Shown here piece after piece: positions 12,760 to 23,304 of a stretch of 64,000 nucleotides of DNA. Where the stretch lies: contig MNCI01010480.1 in assembly GCA_015680685.1 (NCBI GenBank), positions 57,273-121,272 on the forward strand, given 5' to 3'. The stretch is from Gnetum montanum (taxonomy: Eukaryota > Streptophyta > Gnetopsida > Gnetales > Gnetaceae). Both the position numbers and the translations under genes were made by a program. The notes below the pieces were generated by a model that was not told the origin of the DNA, did not search any database, and saw only the letters and a program-made list of their open reading frames with translations. Within the stretch, counting starts at the first letter, position 1, and the number at the start of each line of letters is the position of its first letter.

Positions 12760-13065
12760 ATACACTACTAGATCAAGTCCCACATGTTATGGATCAGTCT
12801 TGGAATGTTCACATGCTATGGATTAGCCCTAGAATGTCCACATGCTGCCATATCAAGTTCCACACACTATTGATTAGTCTTAAAAGGTCCACACACTACT
12901 AGATCATGTCCCACATGTTGTGGATCAATCTTGGAATGTCCACATGCTTTCAAATCAAGTCCCACATACTATGGATCAATCATGGAATGCCCATATAGTG
13001 TCAACCTATACACACTATCACCACATCTCATAATGCCCACACACTGTGACATAAGCTCCCACATG
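12760..13065. repeat. Degenerate ~30/60-bp tandem repeat
   Basis: Roughly eight imperfect units resembling 'cacatgctatggatcagtct' followed by 'tggaatgtc' are repeated head to tail, with alternate units more alike. This is a decayed minisatellite. No coding potential is seen. Confidence 0.65.
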
Positions 13066-13079
13066 CTGGGAATAGAAAT

Positions 13080-13570
13080 AATTAGCTTTTAAGCCTTATT
13101 TGACATTAAACCTATTATTTTACTCATTTAAAGCCTATTTTCATAAAATTATAGCATATTTTGATCACATAATAACCTACATAATAATTCATTATTATTT
13201 AATACCATTTTTGACCCCATTCAAGGTCATTTAACCTTGTTTGACCTCATTCTCTATTATTTGATATTATTTGATGTCCTTTTAACATCATTTGATATCA
13301 TTTAGCATCATTTCGCATTATTTTTTTAACATCATTTAATGTTGTTTAGCCTAATTTTGACATCATTTTGCATTATTTTGACCTCATTTGGCCCTTATTC
13401 AATCTTTTTCTACATCATTCTACATGATTTGGCTCTTGTCCTATCTTGTTTCACTTTAATCTACCTTATTTAGTCTTAAACTACCTTTTCATGACCTTAC
13501 TTTATCTTGTTTTGCTTTGTTTTACTTCATTTTGACTTTATCTTACTCTATTATGCCTTATTATTACATT
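13080..13570. repeat. ~10-11-bp periodic T-rich repeat tract
   Basis: The plus strand repeats ATTTGACATC/ATTTAGCATC/ATTTTGCATT-like decamers for almost 500 bp with gradual drift. ATTT or ACTTTA-type tracts recur about every 10-11 bases. It directly precedes the RT fragment that begins about 13640. Confidence 0.6.
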
Positions 13571-13639
13571 ATTGTTGCTTCAATTTGAGCATGTTTGAAA
13601 AATCATCATGCAAATGCCACTTTTGTATTCTTGTTGACA

Positions 13640-14358
13640 TGCAAGGTCGAGCTATGAAGATATGGAAATATTTGACATACCTTTAAGCTTTAATGAATCC
13701 TATGATGTTATAGAATGATTAATTGACCTTGAATACCTTGATCTTGAGCTTGGGAGCTTGTTTGATCATATAGCCTCAATAGATAAGTCCTTGAAATGGC
13801 CTGATTACATAGTCAAAACCCTTGACTTAGAGGCCAAAGACATTACATAGGATTCTCTAGTTGAAGTTCCTATTACAACTCACAATGGTAAGGAGAAAAC
13901 ACTAAAAAATAAGTTCTTCACTCAAACCCCAAATGGCCCAAGACATCACCAAGGCTCTCCAAGAGAACATTCAATCCTTTGCATGGTCCTATGAAGACCT
14001 GTTAAGACTTGACCAATGCATAGTTCAACAAAACATCATACTTGATCCTAGCATTAATCTAGTTAATAAAAAGATGTGTAAGATCAGACTACACCTAGCC
14101 CTAGTTGTCTGCAATGAGATCAAGAAGCTTTACCAAGAAAGTTTCATTTGAGCTATTGATTATGTTGATTGGGTATCCAACATATTGGTAGTTACCAAGA
14201 ATAATGGGAGCATTTGTATATGTATTGATTATCATGATCTCAACAAGGAAACCATTAAAGATGACTTTCCTTTACCTAGTATTGATCAACTCACTGATAC
14301 TACAGCTAGCCATGCCTTGTTATCCTTCATGGATGAGTTTTGGATGTTTCATACCTTT
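13640..14358 (+). pseudogene. Ty3/gypsy pol fragment (reverse transcriptase N-terminus)
   Basis: Plus-strand frames contain FAWSYEDLLRLD (the 'F.WS..D..G.D' linker), LDPSINLVNKKMCKIR and VVCNEIKKLYQESFI. Then follow VDWVSNILVVTKNNGS, CIDYHDLNKE and the DDFPLPSID stretch, ending in ALLSFMDEF. This is the start of a Ty3/gypsy reverse transcriptase, closest in wording to plant Athila/Tat or related elements ('YVDWVSNIVPVxKKNG...CIDYRDLNKATPKDDFPLP...SFMDGFSGYNQI'). Stops and substitutions are present. The frame ends where element A starts at 14359. The rest of RT is not found on the far side of A at 20611, so the element was already truncated or was rearranged later. Confidence 0.75.
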
Positions 14359-15164
14359 TGATGAGTGGCGAAGTACCCCTACACTCAACCATACGAATAC
14401 GAGCGTTACACACATAATCTGGTCAAACTCTGCAGACGGACTAGTTGTGGCATCTAGATAGTTAGCCTTAGGTCACAGTTCACTGTCTTCCCACCTGGAC
14501 TAGTATTAGCTTTGTCATGTATGGTTTAGTCCATAGTAAGGTGTATGATGGGCTTCTAATCTAATGCTACTCCTAAAGGCAATGGAAAGTAATATTAAAT
14601 TAACTAATCTAGGAGAGCGAGGGTAATAGAATCTAACTAGCCTAAGTGCGATGAGCATCCATTCCTTGATTATCCATACACATCTTGGACTTTGTGCACA
14701 ACTACCACTGGGATTACCAAGCGCAGATCCTAGGTATGCTACTGGGTTACCAAGGAGTCAAACTTAAATGATAAGGGTGAGAAGATATTAACTAGGAAAG
14801 TAGTAAATAACAATTAAGTAAATAATTAAACTAAGTGAATGCTTCAATGATGAAGTAATCTTGATATTTATTGTCGTTCATGTGCATGTCCAAGTACGTC
14901 ACACTCAAATAAAGGATGTCATACAATTACAATTACCACATTGCGGGCATACACTGCGAAATATTCTAACTCTGGAATGATAAAACTACAATAGTCTAGC
15001 TAAGGGTCTAAATCTAAGTGAAGAAACAAGGGAGAGCTACCTCTTATTTATAGAACTAGCAGAGGGCTACGATATCACGTATGCGATATCACAGCCCATG
15101 CGATATTGCAGGTGCGATATCATGGGTGCGTTATTGCAACTGTCAGTGAATTCATGACTCATCA
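14359..15164 (-). repeat. 3' LTR of element A
   Basis: 806 bp, beginning TGATGAGTCATG and ending CCACTCATCA in the element's direction. The start is fixed by the adjoining polypurine run (GTGGGGGTA on the minus strand), which matches element B. U3 contains four GATATC-type palindromes (plus-strand starts 15071, 15085, 15102, 15116), followed by a TATA box (TCTATAAATAAG on the minus strand, near 15045-15056). The downstream part aligns with the LTRs at 20162, 22957, 30785, 35472 and 43922. Confidence 0.85.
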
Positions 15165-15347
15165 TACCCCCACGACTGAATGAAAACTCATCCTTGAGTT
15201 AAAGTGAGAACAAGCTCCATTGATTATACAGTGGATAGGTATGGGATTATTGACTAGCTAGAATGGATTCATGCTGCAATGTGGAGTCAAAACAAAATTA
15301 AGACACAACACAAAAGAAAATCCTATGATTACAAAATTGGATGGAAC

Positions 15348-16115
15348 TCATGTAGTTCCTAGTGGCGGTGGCTCCTCCATGGGTGTCTTTCCCTTTTCTC
15401 ACACTCTAGGTTTTGGGATTTGATGGCGTTGAAGTATGACCTGGAGTTTCTCCTCTTGTAAGGCCTTTAGTGCTGTGGTGTGCATGTAAGTTTACACTTG
15501 TGCCATAGAGGCATTCCAGTCAGCCTTCTATTTTTCTTCTACCACCCTTTTATTCTCTGTCAATAGTTTATTAAGTTGCTCTGTTCTGAAAGTGTCTAGC
15601 TAGTTCTGAGCATCCTTTGGCCCTATATTCAAAAGGTTTAATACTTCTAAAATGGCTTGAATAGAGAAATCAACAGTCACACCACAATTGTTAACAGTGG
15701 TGTCTTGCTCCCTATTGTGCCAGAATTGGTACGTCTCTCCTAGGTACCAGGCACCACTTTCAGAGAGGGTATGCCATAAGGGAGATCCTTTGAGGTGATC
15801 CCTAACAACCTCAGGAGTGAACTCTGCAAAAGATTCAAAGTTTAATTCCACAATCACCGTAGCGAATGTGAACTTTTCATGGATGGCCTGAACACAATCT
15901 TGGGGCAACGTGAGATGTTGTCCCTATTCATGCACTGTTGCAGCTCCTCCTTCTACCTACCCGAACCGTACGATAGGAGGATCTTCTTGATGAATGCTAA
16001 ATGATTGTTCCTCCTATTCTGCATGTTGTCCAGCAAGATCTTGTCTTCCACCTCTCCGAGATCATTTGCTTCCACCTTGAGAAGGACCTTCCTGTTGTCC
16101 ACGTTTCAGGGCCAT
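15348..16115 (-). pseudogene. Element A accessory ORF (short form)
   Basis: The start ATG at 16115 and stop TGA at 15348 align with the same sites in element B. The N-terminus reads MALKRGQQEGPSQGGS, then broken codons. An open section (15908..15600) holds the conserved domain: ELNFESFAEF, SLWH.., a SESGAWYLGETYQFWHN segment, then ILEVLNLLNIG. A Glu/Lys-rich helical part and a PMEEPPP end follow. At 768 bp it is far shorter than the 2,736-bp copy in element B, because most of the central coiled-coil region is missing. It has stops in its first 60 codons. I do not recognise the protein family. It is not pol and not a recognisable envelope protein. Confidence 0.6.
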
Positions 16116-16598
16116 CTACAATCACACGGGATCAAGCATTAGTAAGGTTATTTTTGAAATTAAGTTATACCTTACTGCTTACCTTAAGTAATTAATTTGT
16201 TTATCTTCATGCGATCTTGCTCGAAAGATTGTAATAATGAGTCCTATGACTTAGGTGGTTTCCAATTTTTAGTTTTCCAGTATACCTAAGGATTAAATGA
16301 ATTTTAGGCACAATTATTCTAAGTGTTATAGCTAATTACCCTAGATGATTTCCTTTGGACAATGATAAATTCCAAAAAAGTTAGGTGCTTTTCGGCAGGT
16401 GTCCCTCCCCCCCGATTAAGCTGAACACTCTGGGTTCAAGCAGGTTCAAATGAAATTAAAATCGGAGTACCAGCGAGCGAGATATAGTGAGAAAAGCAAG
16501 GGTCGCTTAATCGCAAGTCGTAGAGAAAAAAATTTGAAAGCTCTCCCATGTGAATGGAAAAAATGATGCTAAGTGTTGTCGGGGGGGGGGGTTACCTA

Positions 16599-16690
16599 TT
16601 TATAGGTTGCAAGGATGCGATATCATGTAAGATACATCGCATATGTGATATTACGTCAACCATGATATCGTGTACGCGATATCATGGCCC
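16599..16690 (-). promoter_or_regulatory. Internal promoter-like block of element A
   Basis: On the minus strand, GATATC-type palindromes (plus-strand starts 16619, 16647, 16664, 16678, with a decayed one near 16633) are followed by the TATA box ACCTATAAATAGGT (16612..16599). It lies about 480 bp upstream of the accessory ORF start and copies the arrangement in the LTR's U3. In element B the equivalent place has degenerate AATATC words and GCTATAAATAGA. Downstream sequence is also alignable between A and B ('ggtactccgatttt', 'tttgaacctgcttgaac' and 'agtgtt' blocks). Promoter activity is inferred. Confidence 0.6.
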
Positions 16691-16699
16691 TAGTGACAT

Positions 16700-18098
16700 G
16701 AGGCACAATAAAAATAACAAATTTTTAAAGGATTTTCTTGAAATCAATGTTGTAAGCTAAGGACATTGGACTATTTTGAAGGAGTTCTAGGGTAATTCCA
16801 TTAATTCAAAAGGCACAATTAATGATAATGATGTGGATTTTATCAATAAAACCTTGGGTGGTAAGAAAAAGGTTATGTGATGGTTCATGGGAACGTTGAA
16901 ATTCATAGGGGTAATAGTAAGGAAAGAATGTTATGAAAAATAAGCTAAGGATGAGAAATGGTGTGTGTGAGCTATATCATAAGTGAAGATTACAAAGATT
17001 ACACAAGTGGGACCTCCCCAGAGCAGGTTTCAACCTATAATGCCCTTGTGTAACTACACTTAAAGTGTCTGTGGGCACTAGAAGGGTTAGATGTAATCCG
17101 CACTAATTTCACAAAACACACACATGTAATTATCACTAGAATGAGGTAAGAATTCTATGTTACACACGACATGAGCTACAATTACACAAACAGTGAGATG
17201 AGATGAACTATAGAAAGGGATTGGAGAGATTAGGACATGAGGTAACTAACCCAGGGCATAGTAAATCCTGTGTGTAAAGCATGATTAAGGTGTCATCAAC
17301 CCATCGTTCCAGGATTAGGACCAAGTCCATCCTTCTAATCAGTAACATCGCATTGTTTCATCCCATGATGAACAACTATGAGAGTACCATAATAACAAGG
17401 CGTACAATCACTTGGCATTTTGTTCAAGGGAGGAGTAATTTTTGTTTCATGGCACTTTCTTTTTATATATATACTGAATCCAGAGAAGCTACCAACCTTC
17501 AAGCATGGGTGCATGTATTTCTAGTGGGACCCCCTAGAACCGCTTTGGATTTTTGAGTGCCCTTTTGATTACTCTTACTCCCATTTTTCATTAGATCTAC
17601 AAGGATCTTAGTATAGCCACGTTGCATGATAACTCCCACAGACATCACCAAAGAGAATCCACAAGTCCCCTTGATGTTGCACCCTAATAATTCCCTCTTG
17701 GTCCATCCTTCTTCATTCAGGGTATAATGAACACAAAATTAATTTTAAGTTTGTTAAAAATGTTAGGAATATCACTGTACCCTCGAATAGAACCTCTTAT
17801 TTGTAGAATGGATGAGTGGGTGTAATGGGCTCACTGTCCAAATAATTGATCATCTGAGACTTGATAATATAGAACACACCTCAACCAATGATCCACATGA
17901 GTGTTTTATTAGTAGATGAGATTACTTACAATAGCGTAAAAAGATAAAAAGACAAAATGATAAAACAAGAATTTGAAAACTAAAAAACTGGAAAACAAAA
18001 AGTTGTAAAATTAAAGAAAATAAAAAGTGGTTATTAATCCTGCTTGTTACTAGAATGAGGGATATCCCTCATAGCTAAACGATTGAGGATGGCAAGGA
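16700..18098 (-). other. Element A internal spacer
   Basis: A noncoding stretch between gag and the accessory ORF, alignable in blocks with 25752-27180 of element B. Shared blocks include one reading 'actcctcccttgaacaaaat' on the minus strand, followed by 'gccaagtgat', and a block 'aagggcattataggttgaaa' ahead of 'cctgctctgg'. Conservation between two decayed copies suggests it was a regular part of the element rather than a deletion scar. No RT or integrase motif is visible. Confidence 0.6.
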
Positions 18099-20020
18099 TT
18101 AATAATTGACGACTAGGATCCTTGCATGTTGGAAGTATTGGAACCTGGCCATACTTACCCCATTGGGCTTCACACACTGGGTTATAGGGGGCAATTTATA
18201 CGATGTAGTTCCCGGATTACGAGTTGACCCACTATGATATTTAGGACCGTTAGATGGTATGCAAGGATTGGGATGATGCCTTCCATGACTATGTTCATTG
18301 GGCCGTATGGTTGTTGGAGTGTTAGCTGGTGGCCCTAATGAAGTAACATGAGGCATTGGATTTGAAGATAAGGGTGTGCTATAGTTTTGGGCTTGTGCTG
18401 AGTTGGATGATGCAGTGACCTTGGAATTGTGTTGTCCCTTCCTAGGATCATTTCTAAAGAAGGGATGCCTTCGGTGTTGAGGAGGCCTCTCACTGCTATT
18501 GACAGTAGTAGCACAAGTGGCATTCGTGGGTTGTGTTGTGGCACAAGCACCTTAGGAACAGTTGGTGGCAATGTGGAAGGAGGGAAAGGATGAGAATGTT
18601 GAAAATTAGGAGAAGTGTAAGGTGCACAAGGTGGTGGTGGTGTTGAGGACATGGGCTAATAGTATTTTGGAGAATGGTAATGTGGTGAGATAGGGTATGT
18701 TGGCCTAGTTAGGGAAACAGGATGTTGAACTAGATAAGCGTTTGGATTCGAATGATATGAAGGGTGCCTCCAGTGTAAGGGTGGTTTTCCCCACAACTAG
18801 GATTGTTGCCACTATGTTCAAACATAGTATCTCTATACGAACTTTGGATGTAACGTGTTTCCCCAATGCTCATATAAATGTAACAAGATTGGGCATTGGC
18901 CCTTGGGGTGATCGTACAGGCATATGTTGCATTCATACGTATGATCAACAGTTAAGCTCTTATTTTCTTCATTCCTTCTTTCCGAATGTCTAATGTTTTG
19001 TCCTACTTCTTGGGTTTCCAAAGCTCTGTCTCCAATAATATCGATAACTTCTCCACACTTTTTATGCGTCCATTCCAACATCTTATTAATCTTTTCCTCG
19101 ACTTCCTCTAATGATTGTTGTTCTAGAAAAGATGGTTCTTTCTCCTTGTGATAGGTTGATTTCTCCTTTTTATGATCATGGACCTGTGTTAAGTTGAGAT
19201 TTTTGTCCCATTGATGTTTTTCAACACTCTCCCATCTAGCCATTTCTCCTTCTTCTTTTGCTACCCACTTAATAAGCTCTTGGATTTGATGGGTTTGTAG
19301 TTTGTATAGTTGGCCTTAGGAATACATCCCTAGGATCTCTCTTGTTTCATCACGCAGCCCATCAATGATATGGTACATTAGCCTTTCCTCAGAGAACTCA
19401 TGGCCTGGACAGTTATTTAATAGTGCATGATATCTTTCTAAGGCCATGTCCAAGGGTTCATTTTATGCTTGTTTCCACTCTTGGATTTGTTTCCTTAAGG
19501 CTGGCACTCTTGCATAGATTTGATATCTTTCACTAAAGAGTTCTACCATTTTTGGCCAATGTTGTATTGATTTTGGTTTTCGCGATCTATACCATGCTTT
19601 TGCTTGGCCAACGAGTGTCATAGGAAAGAGCTTAAGTTTTTTCCAACCATTTTAAATGTTTTTCCACATACAAGCATTGTATAAGGTTTGTAAATGTTGA
19701 TGCAGATCTAAGTCATAGCCTCCTAAAAAATTGGAAAAGTTGTTTAAATTGAGCCTGGGTAGGCAGCTCTCTTTACGATGCCTATGGGAGATTCAAACGA
19801 CCTCTTGTATTTGAGTTAAGCTTGTAGTGGCCAATAGGGGTTCATCGTCATTGGGTAAGTTATTATTTTGTGTGTTGGGACAATGTTGTCTTCATTTATA
19901 TTTATAAGAAACCCCCACCTCAGATTGTGTACTCCAATCTTCATTTTCAGATAATTCGTTGGTTTTCTAATGAACTTCCTCACTAGATGTGGCATTATTA
20001 TAGTCTTGTAGGAGATGCAT
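18099..20020 (-). pseudogene. Element A gag
   Basis: The start ATG at 20020 gives MHLLQDYNNATSSEEVH, alignable to the gag starts of B (23305) and D (36463). The capsid-like middle includes KLKLFPMTLVGQAKAWYRS near 19640-19560 (the retrotransposon-gag 'LFPxSLxGxAxxWY' motif). A Glu/Lys-rich helical part follows (19243-18990). Next is a zinc-knuckle-like CNICLYDHPKGQC (C-x2-C-x3-H-x4-C, one residue shorter than CCHC), then a Pro/His-rich tail ending at a TAA at 18099. Several stops and frame changes break it. It would coat the element RNA in virus-like particles in an active copy. Confidence 0.75.
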
Positions 20021-20142
20021 GATTGTGAAACTATGTGTGAATTCGTATGTGACTTTTTGTAATTAATTCTTTTTAAAAGATACATCGTTAATTCCTATAT
20101 AGCGACCTTGTATGATATAACTAATCTAGATAACTAGCACCG

Positions 20143-20160
20143 TCCCAGGCAACAATGCCA
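20143..20160 (-). other. Primer-binding site of element A (tRNA-Asp type)
   Basis: The minus strand reads TGGCATTGTTGCCTGGGA one base inside the 5' LTR. The canonical plant tRNA-Asp primer site of Ty3/gypsy elements is TGGCGCCGTTGCCGGGGA. Most differences are CG to TG/CA changes, as expected from methylcytosine decay. Confidence 0.75.
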
Positions 20161-20161
20161 A

Positions 20162-20610
20162 TGATGAGTGGCAAGGTACCCCTACACTCAACCATATGGA
20201 TATAAGTGTTACATGCATGATCTGTTTGAACTCTATAGATGGAATAGTTGTGACATCTAGACAGTTAGCCGTAGGTCGCAGTTCGTTGTCTTCCCACCTG
20301 GACTAGTATTAGCTTTGTCACGTATGGTTTAGTCCAAAGTGAGGTGTATGATGGGTTTCTAATCTAATGCTACTCCTGAAGGCAATGGAAATTAATATTA
20401 AATTAACTAATCTAGGCGAGAGAGGGTAAGAGAATCTAACTAGCCTAAGTGCGATGAGCATCCATTCCTTGATTATCCGTACACATCTTGGACTTCGTGC
20501 TAGACTACCACTGGGATATCATGGGTGCAATATCATGGGTGCATTATCGTGGGTGCATTATCATAGGTGCATTATTGTGGGTGCGATTCACCTTTGACTA
20601 TTCTTGATCA
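20162..20610 (-). repeat. 5' LTR of element A, internally deleted
   Basis: It aligns with the 3' LTR from the TGATGAGTGG end to about 20516. It then jumps to repeated '(g)atatcatgggtgc(a)' words and ends near TGATCA at 20610. About 360 bp including the TATA region is missing compared with the 806-bp partner, and the palindrome repeats have expanded or shuffled. Confidence 0.7.
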
Positions 20611-20719
20611 AAAAATTTAAGCTTATTTATTCTTAACAACATCAAATATGAGATATTTTATCCTTTAATGATTCATTTCTATAATCTACTATCTGTGCCT
20701 TAAAATCTTTGACCTTTCC

Positions 20720-20995
20720 TAGTTAAGACATCCCATTTTTTAAACAAGACATTCCACTATTTTCCAAGAAATCTTTGAAGAGACATCTCTGATGAGATGT
20801 CTCACTATCTGCCAAGATGTCTCTAACAAGATGTCTCACTATCTGCTAAGATGTCTTAGACAAGACATCTCTACCATGGATAAGACATCTCGTTGATTCG
20901 CCTAGATCTTAAGAGAGACATATTGAATTCTCATGAGATGTCTTTACCATGTTTAACCTACCTAGAAAATGTCTCTCATGTTATAAATAGATCTT
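20720..20995 (+). promoter_or_regulatory. AGACATCTC/GAGATGTCT array with TATA box
   Basis: More than ten copies of GACATCTC or its reverse complement GAGATGTC occur in both orientations between 20727 and 20978. TTATAAATAG follows at 20981..20990. This resembles the U3/TATA layout of the TGATGA-family LTRs but with a different repeated word. A similar array lies at 32182..32372. No LTR boundaries could be set, so its element is unassigned. Confidence 0.55.
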
Positions 20996-21099
20996 ATACT
21001 TACCCTTTTTTACCCTCATCGTAGAAAATATGTTCTACCCTAGATGACTTTTGTTCTTCTTGTACCAATAGCACCTCCACTTACTGTAATCCCCATGGC

Positions 21100-22740
21100 A
21101 CACTAGAAGGAAGAAACCTCTAGACAATCACAATGTACATCCAAGGGAAGTCAAGGGGGAGTAGTAAAGAAAAACACTTACAAACCCCAATTTAAATTGT
21201 CCAATGCAGAAAATAGATTTGGAACAACAAGTCTATATCCATCATTTCCAAAAGAAATCTAAGCTTTAGGAAACAATGATAGAGTGAGTTATTAGCATAT
21301 TTCAAACTTATTGATTGGTTTGTAGTAATTACAATGAATTATTGTGTCTTAAAAATTCCCACACAAGAATTTTTTAGTAACATTGTTATCCCAAATATAG
21401 TTGTTTGGGCTTTTACTTCATGGTGAGTGGAGTTATTATGTAAGTCTCTTCGCAAACTATCAATGGTCTTCTTGGTTTTTCTAGTATTGATGTCCATCAT
21501 GTTGTTCTCCACTCAATGGATGAAATTTTTAGCAATGAAATCATACCAATAATGTATGATAAATTTTGTGGTTCCCTATTTGAGAAACCAATGTCTCTAC
21601 AAAATGGTTGGATGCATTGTTACTAAATGTCTTGGGATGCCTCCACTCTTTTTCTTGTTGTGATGTATAATATAATTATCAAGGGAGGAAATTATGACTA
21701 CCTTCTCCCATTGCATGTCTTTCTTTTATATTGTTTACTTACAGGATAGCTAGTTGACCTAGGTCACATCCCCTATAGAGATATGTTAGGTATGTACACT
21801 CGTGGATGCATCTATGATCATCTACTTCTTATCAATATCATCATTTAGCATGTAGGTATTCCAATCCTTGATATTCCCATGCTCAAAATAAAGATAAACC
21901 TTGATAAGTATGTTGAGAAAATAAAAATCTTTCAGATCGATCTAGCAATTCCTTCAACATTACAAGCATCCAATAGATATGCATAAGCAAAACCTTCATC
22001 TCATGCATCTACATAACTCAAACAATCAAAATTCGTATGTGCTCAAATGAGGTCTTCCATGAAGAAGTTCTTTCAATCTCTTGCCAAGGCCATTGGAAAA
22101 TTAGAGAAGAATCTCACACACCTCCATAGGAGGATGGATCTAGTATACATTCCTTCACTTTCCTTAGGTGCTTCATAGTTTGAGGAGGTTAAAATTTCTC
22201 ATTGGATGGAGAGTAATGATGAGCCATAGCTAATCTAGCACACCATTGCTATTGGATCATCAAGAAAATCTAGAAATGCTTCAAATTTAGAGTAGTTAGT
22301 AGCAGCACCAGCACATGTCCAAGGGAAGCCCATCCCTCACTCACAACAACCATCCATAGGGGCATTTGTATAAGGGAAGTCTTCTACAAGGCTTTCCAAG
22401 AAACTCCAAGGTGATGAAGTGTTACAATCATCTGAGAAGTAGGCCATGGAGAGCATCTTTGGTGTTAATGAGTATTGGAACCAACTGATTTCCAAGACAT
22501 ATTAGTTCAAATCCATATCATCATCCTCACAGCAAGCCCAATCACATGATAGTCCACCTACTTCTCCCCATTTTTGGATGAAGCTATGATTATAACATGC
22601 CACAATAATAGTCACCTCTAATGATGATGATGATGATGACATCCAGTAGGTCAATGACTACTAGGTTGATGATGATCCCGTCCTTTTTTATGACATCCAA
22701 AAAGGAGTATAATTTCTAATGATACCTTAAGATATTGGTG
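21100..22740 (+). pseudogene. Unidentified degenerate retroelement ORF
   Basis: Coding-like but broken plus-strand sequence downstream of the array and TATA box. Near 22050-22200 a frame reads MKKFFQSLAKAIGKLEKNL, then RRMDLVYIPSLSLGAS. An Asp-rich run (NDDDDDDDIQ) is near 22620. I do not recognise the family. The position (array, TATA, ORF starting ATGGCA near 21107) recalls the accessory-ORF section of elements A and B, but I see no clear sequence identity. Confidence 0.35.
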
Positions 22741-22956
22741 ACAGTTTTAATGATTAGTAGTTGAATAATAACATATTGTGGAGACTACTTCTTGTGATTT
22801 TGATATATCTTAATTTAACATGGTTATTATTATTATATGTTGATGTGGTTCTTATGATTATATGAATGTGTTTTCTTTGTTATCGATATCATGCTTACAT
22901 GACTAATCTAAATTTTTGATGAGGACTTGTAATATGGGTATATAAAATAGTTATTT

Positions 22957-23179
22957 TGATGAGTGATGAGGGCTAAACAACATCAAGAATCATATGCCTC
23001 ACACTAGACTAAACTATACATGACAGAGCTACCACTAGTCCAAGTGGAAAGACAATGAACTATGATCAAGGCATAATGATCTAAATGCACAACTAGTCCC
23101 ATCCATGGAAGTTGACTAGATCACACATGAATTCTTATCATTTATATGGTTGGACATAGGGGTACCTTGCTGCTCATCA
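22957..23179 (+). repeat. 5' LTR of element B, truncated
   Basis: Only the last ~210 bp of the LTR are present, matching 31465..31672, from 'ggctaaacaacatcaagaat' onward. TGATGAGT, the family's LTR start word, lies just upstream, so an internal deletion of roughly 665 bp is possible. It ends in CTCATCA beside the primer site. U3 and the TATA box are gone. Confidence 0.75.
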
Positions 23180-23180
23180 T

Positions 23181-23198
23181 TGGCACCATTGCCAGGGA
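23181..23198 (+). other. Primer-binding site of element B (tRNA-Asp type)
   Basis: TGGCACCATTGCCAGGGA starts two bases after the 5' LTR. It differs from TGGCGCCGTTGCCGGGGA only by CG-to-CA type changes. Confidence 0.8.
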
Positions 23199-23304
23199 TG
23201 GTGCTAGTTATCTAGATTAGTTATATTATACACGATAGCTGTAAACATATTAATGATTTATCTTTTAGAAAATAGTAAATCACCCACATCATAAAACAAC
23301 AACA

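Larger units (their letters stand above)
14359..20610 (-). mobile_element. Element A: non-autonomous gag + accessory-ORF LTR retrotransposon
   Basis: Read on the minus strand the order is: 5' LTR (20610..20162, internally deleted), tRNA-Asp-type primer site (20160..20143), gag (20020..18099), a roughly 2-kb spacer with a promoter-like block, accessory ORF (16115..15348), polypurine run, 3' LTR (15164..14359). No protease, RT, RNase H or integrase motif is visible, and there is no room for a pol gene. Element B at 22.96-31.67 kb aligns with A in the same order. Flanking 5-mers (CCTTT left, AAAAA right) do not match, so no target duplication is preserved. Confidence 0.8.

Noticed and set aside
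16390-16710. A separate nested LTR inside element A, suggested by GATATC repeats and a TATA box
   Set aside because: The flanking blocks align with the same internal position in element B, so it is part of the element. No LTR ends or target duplication are seen.
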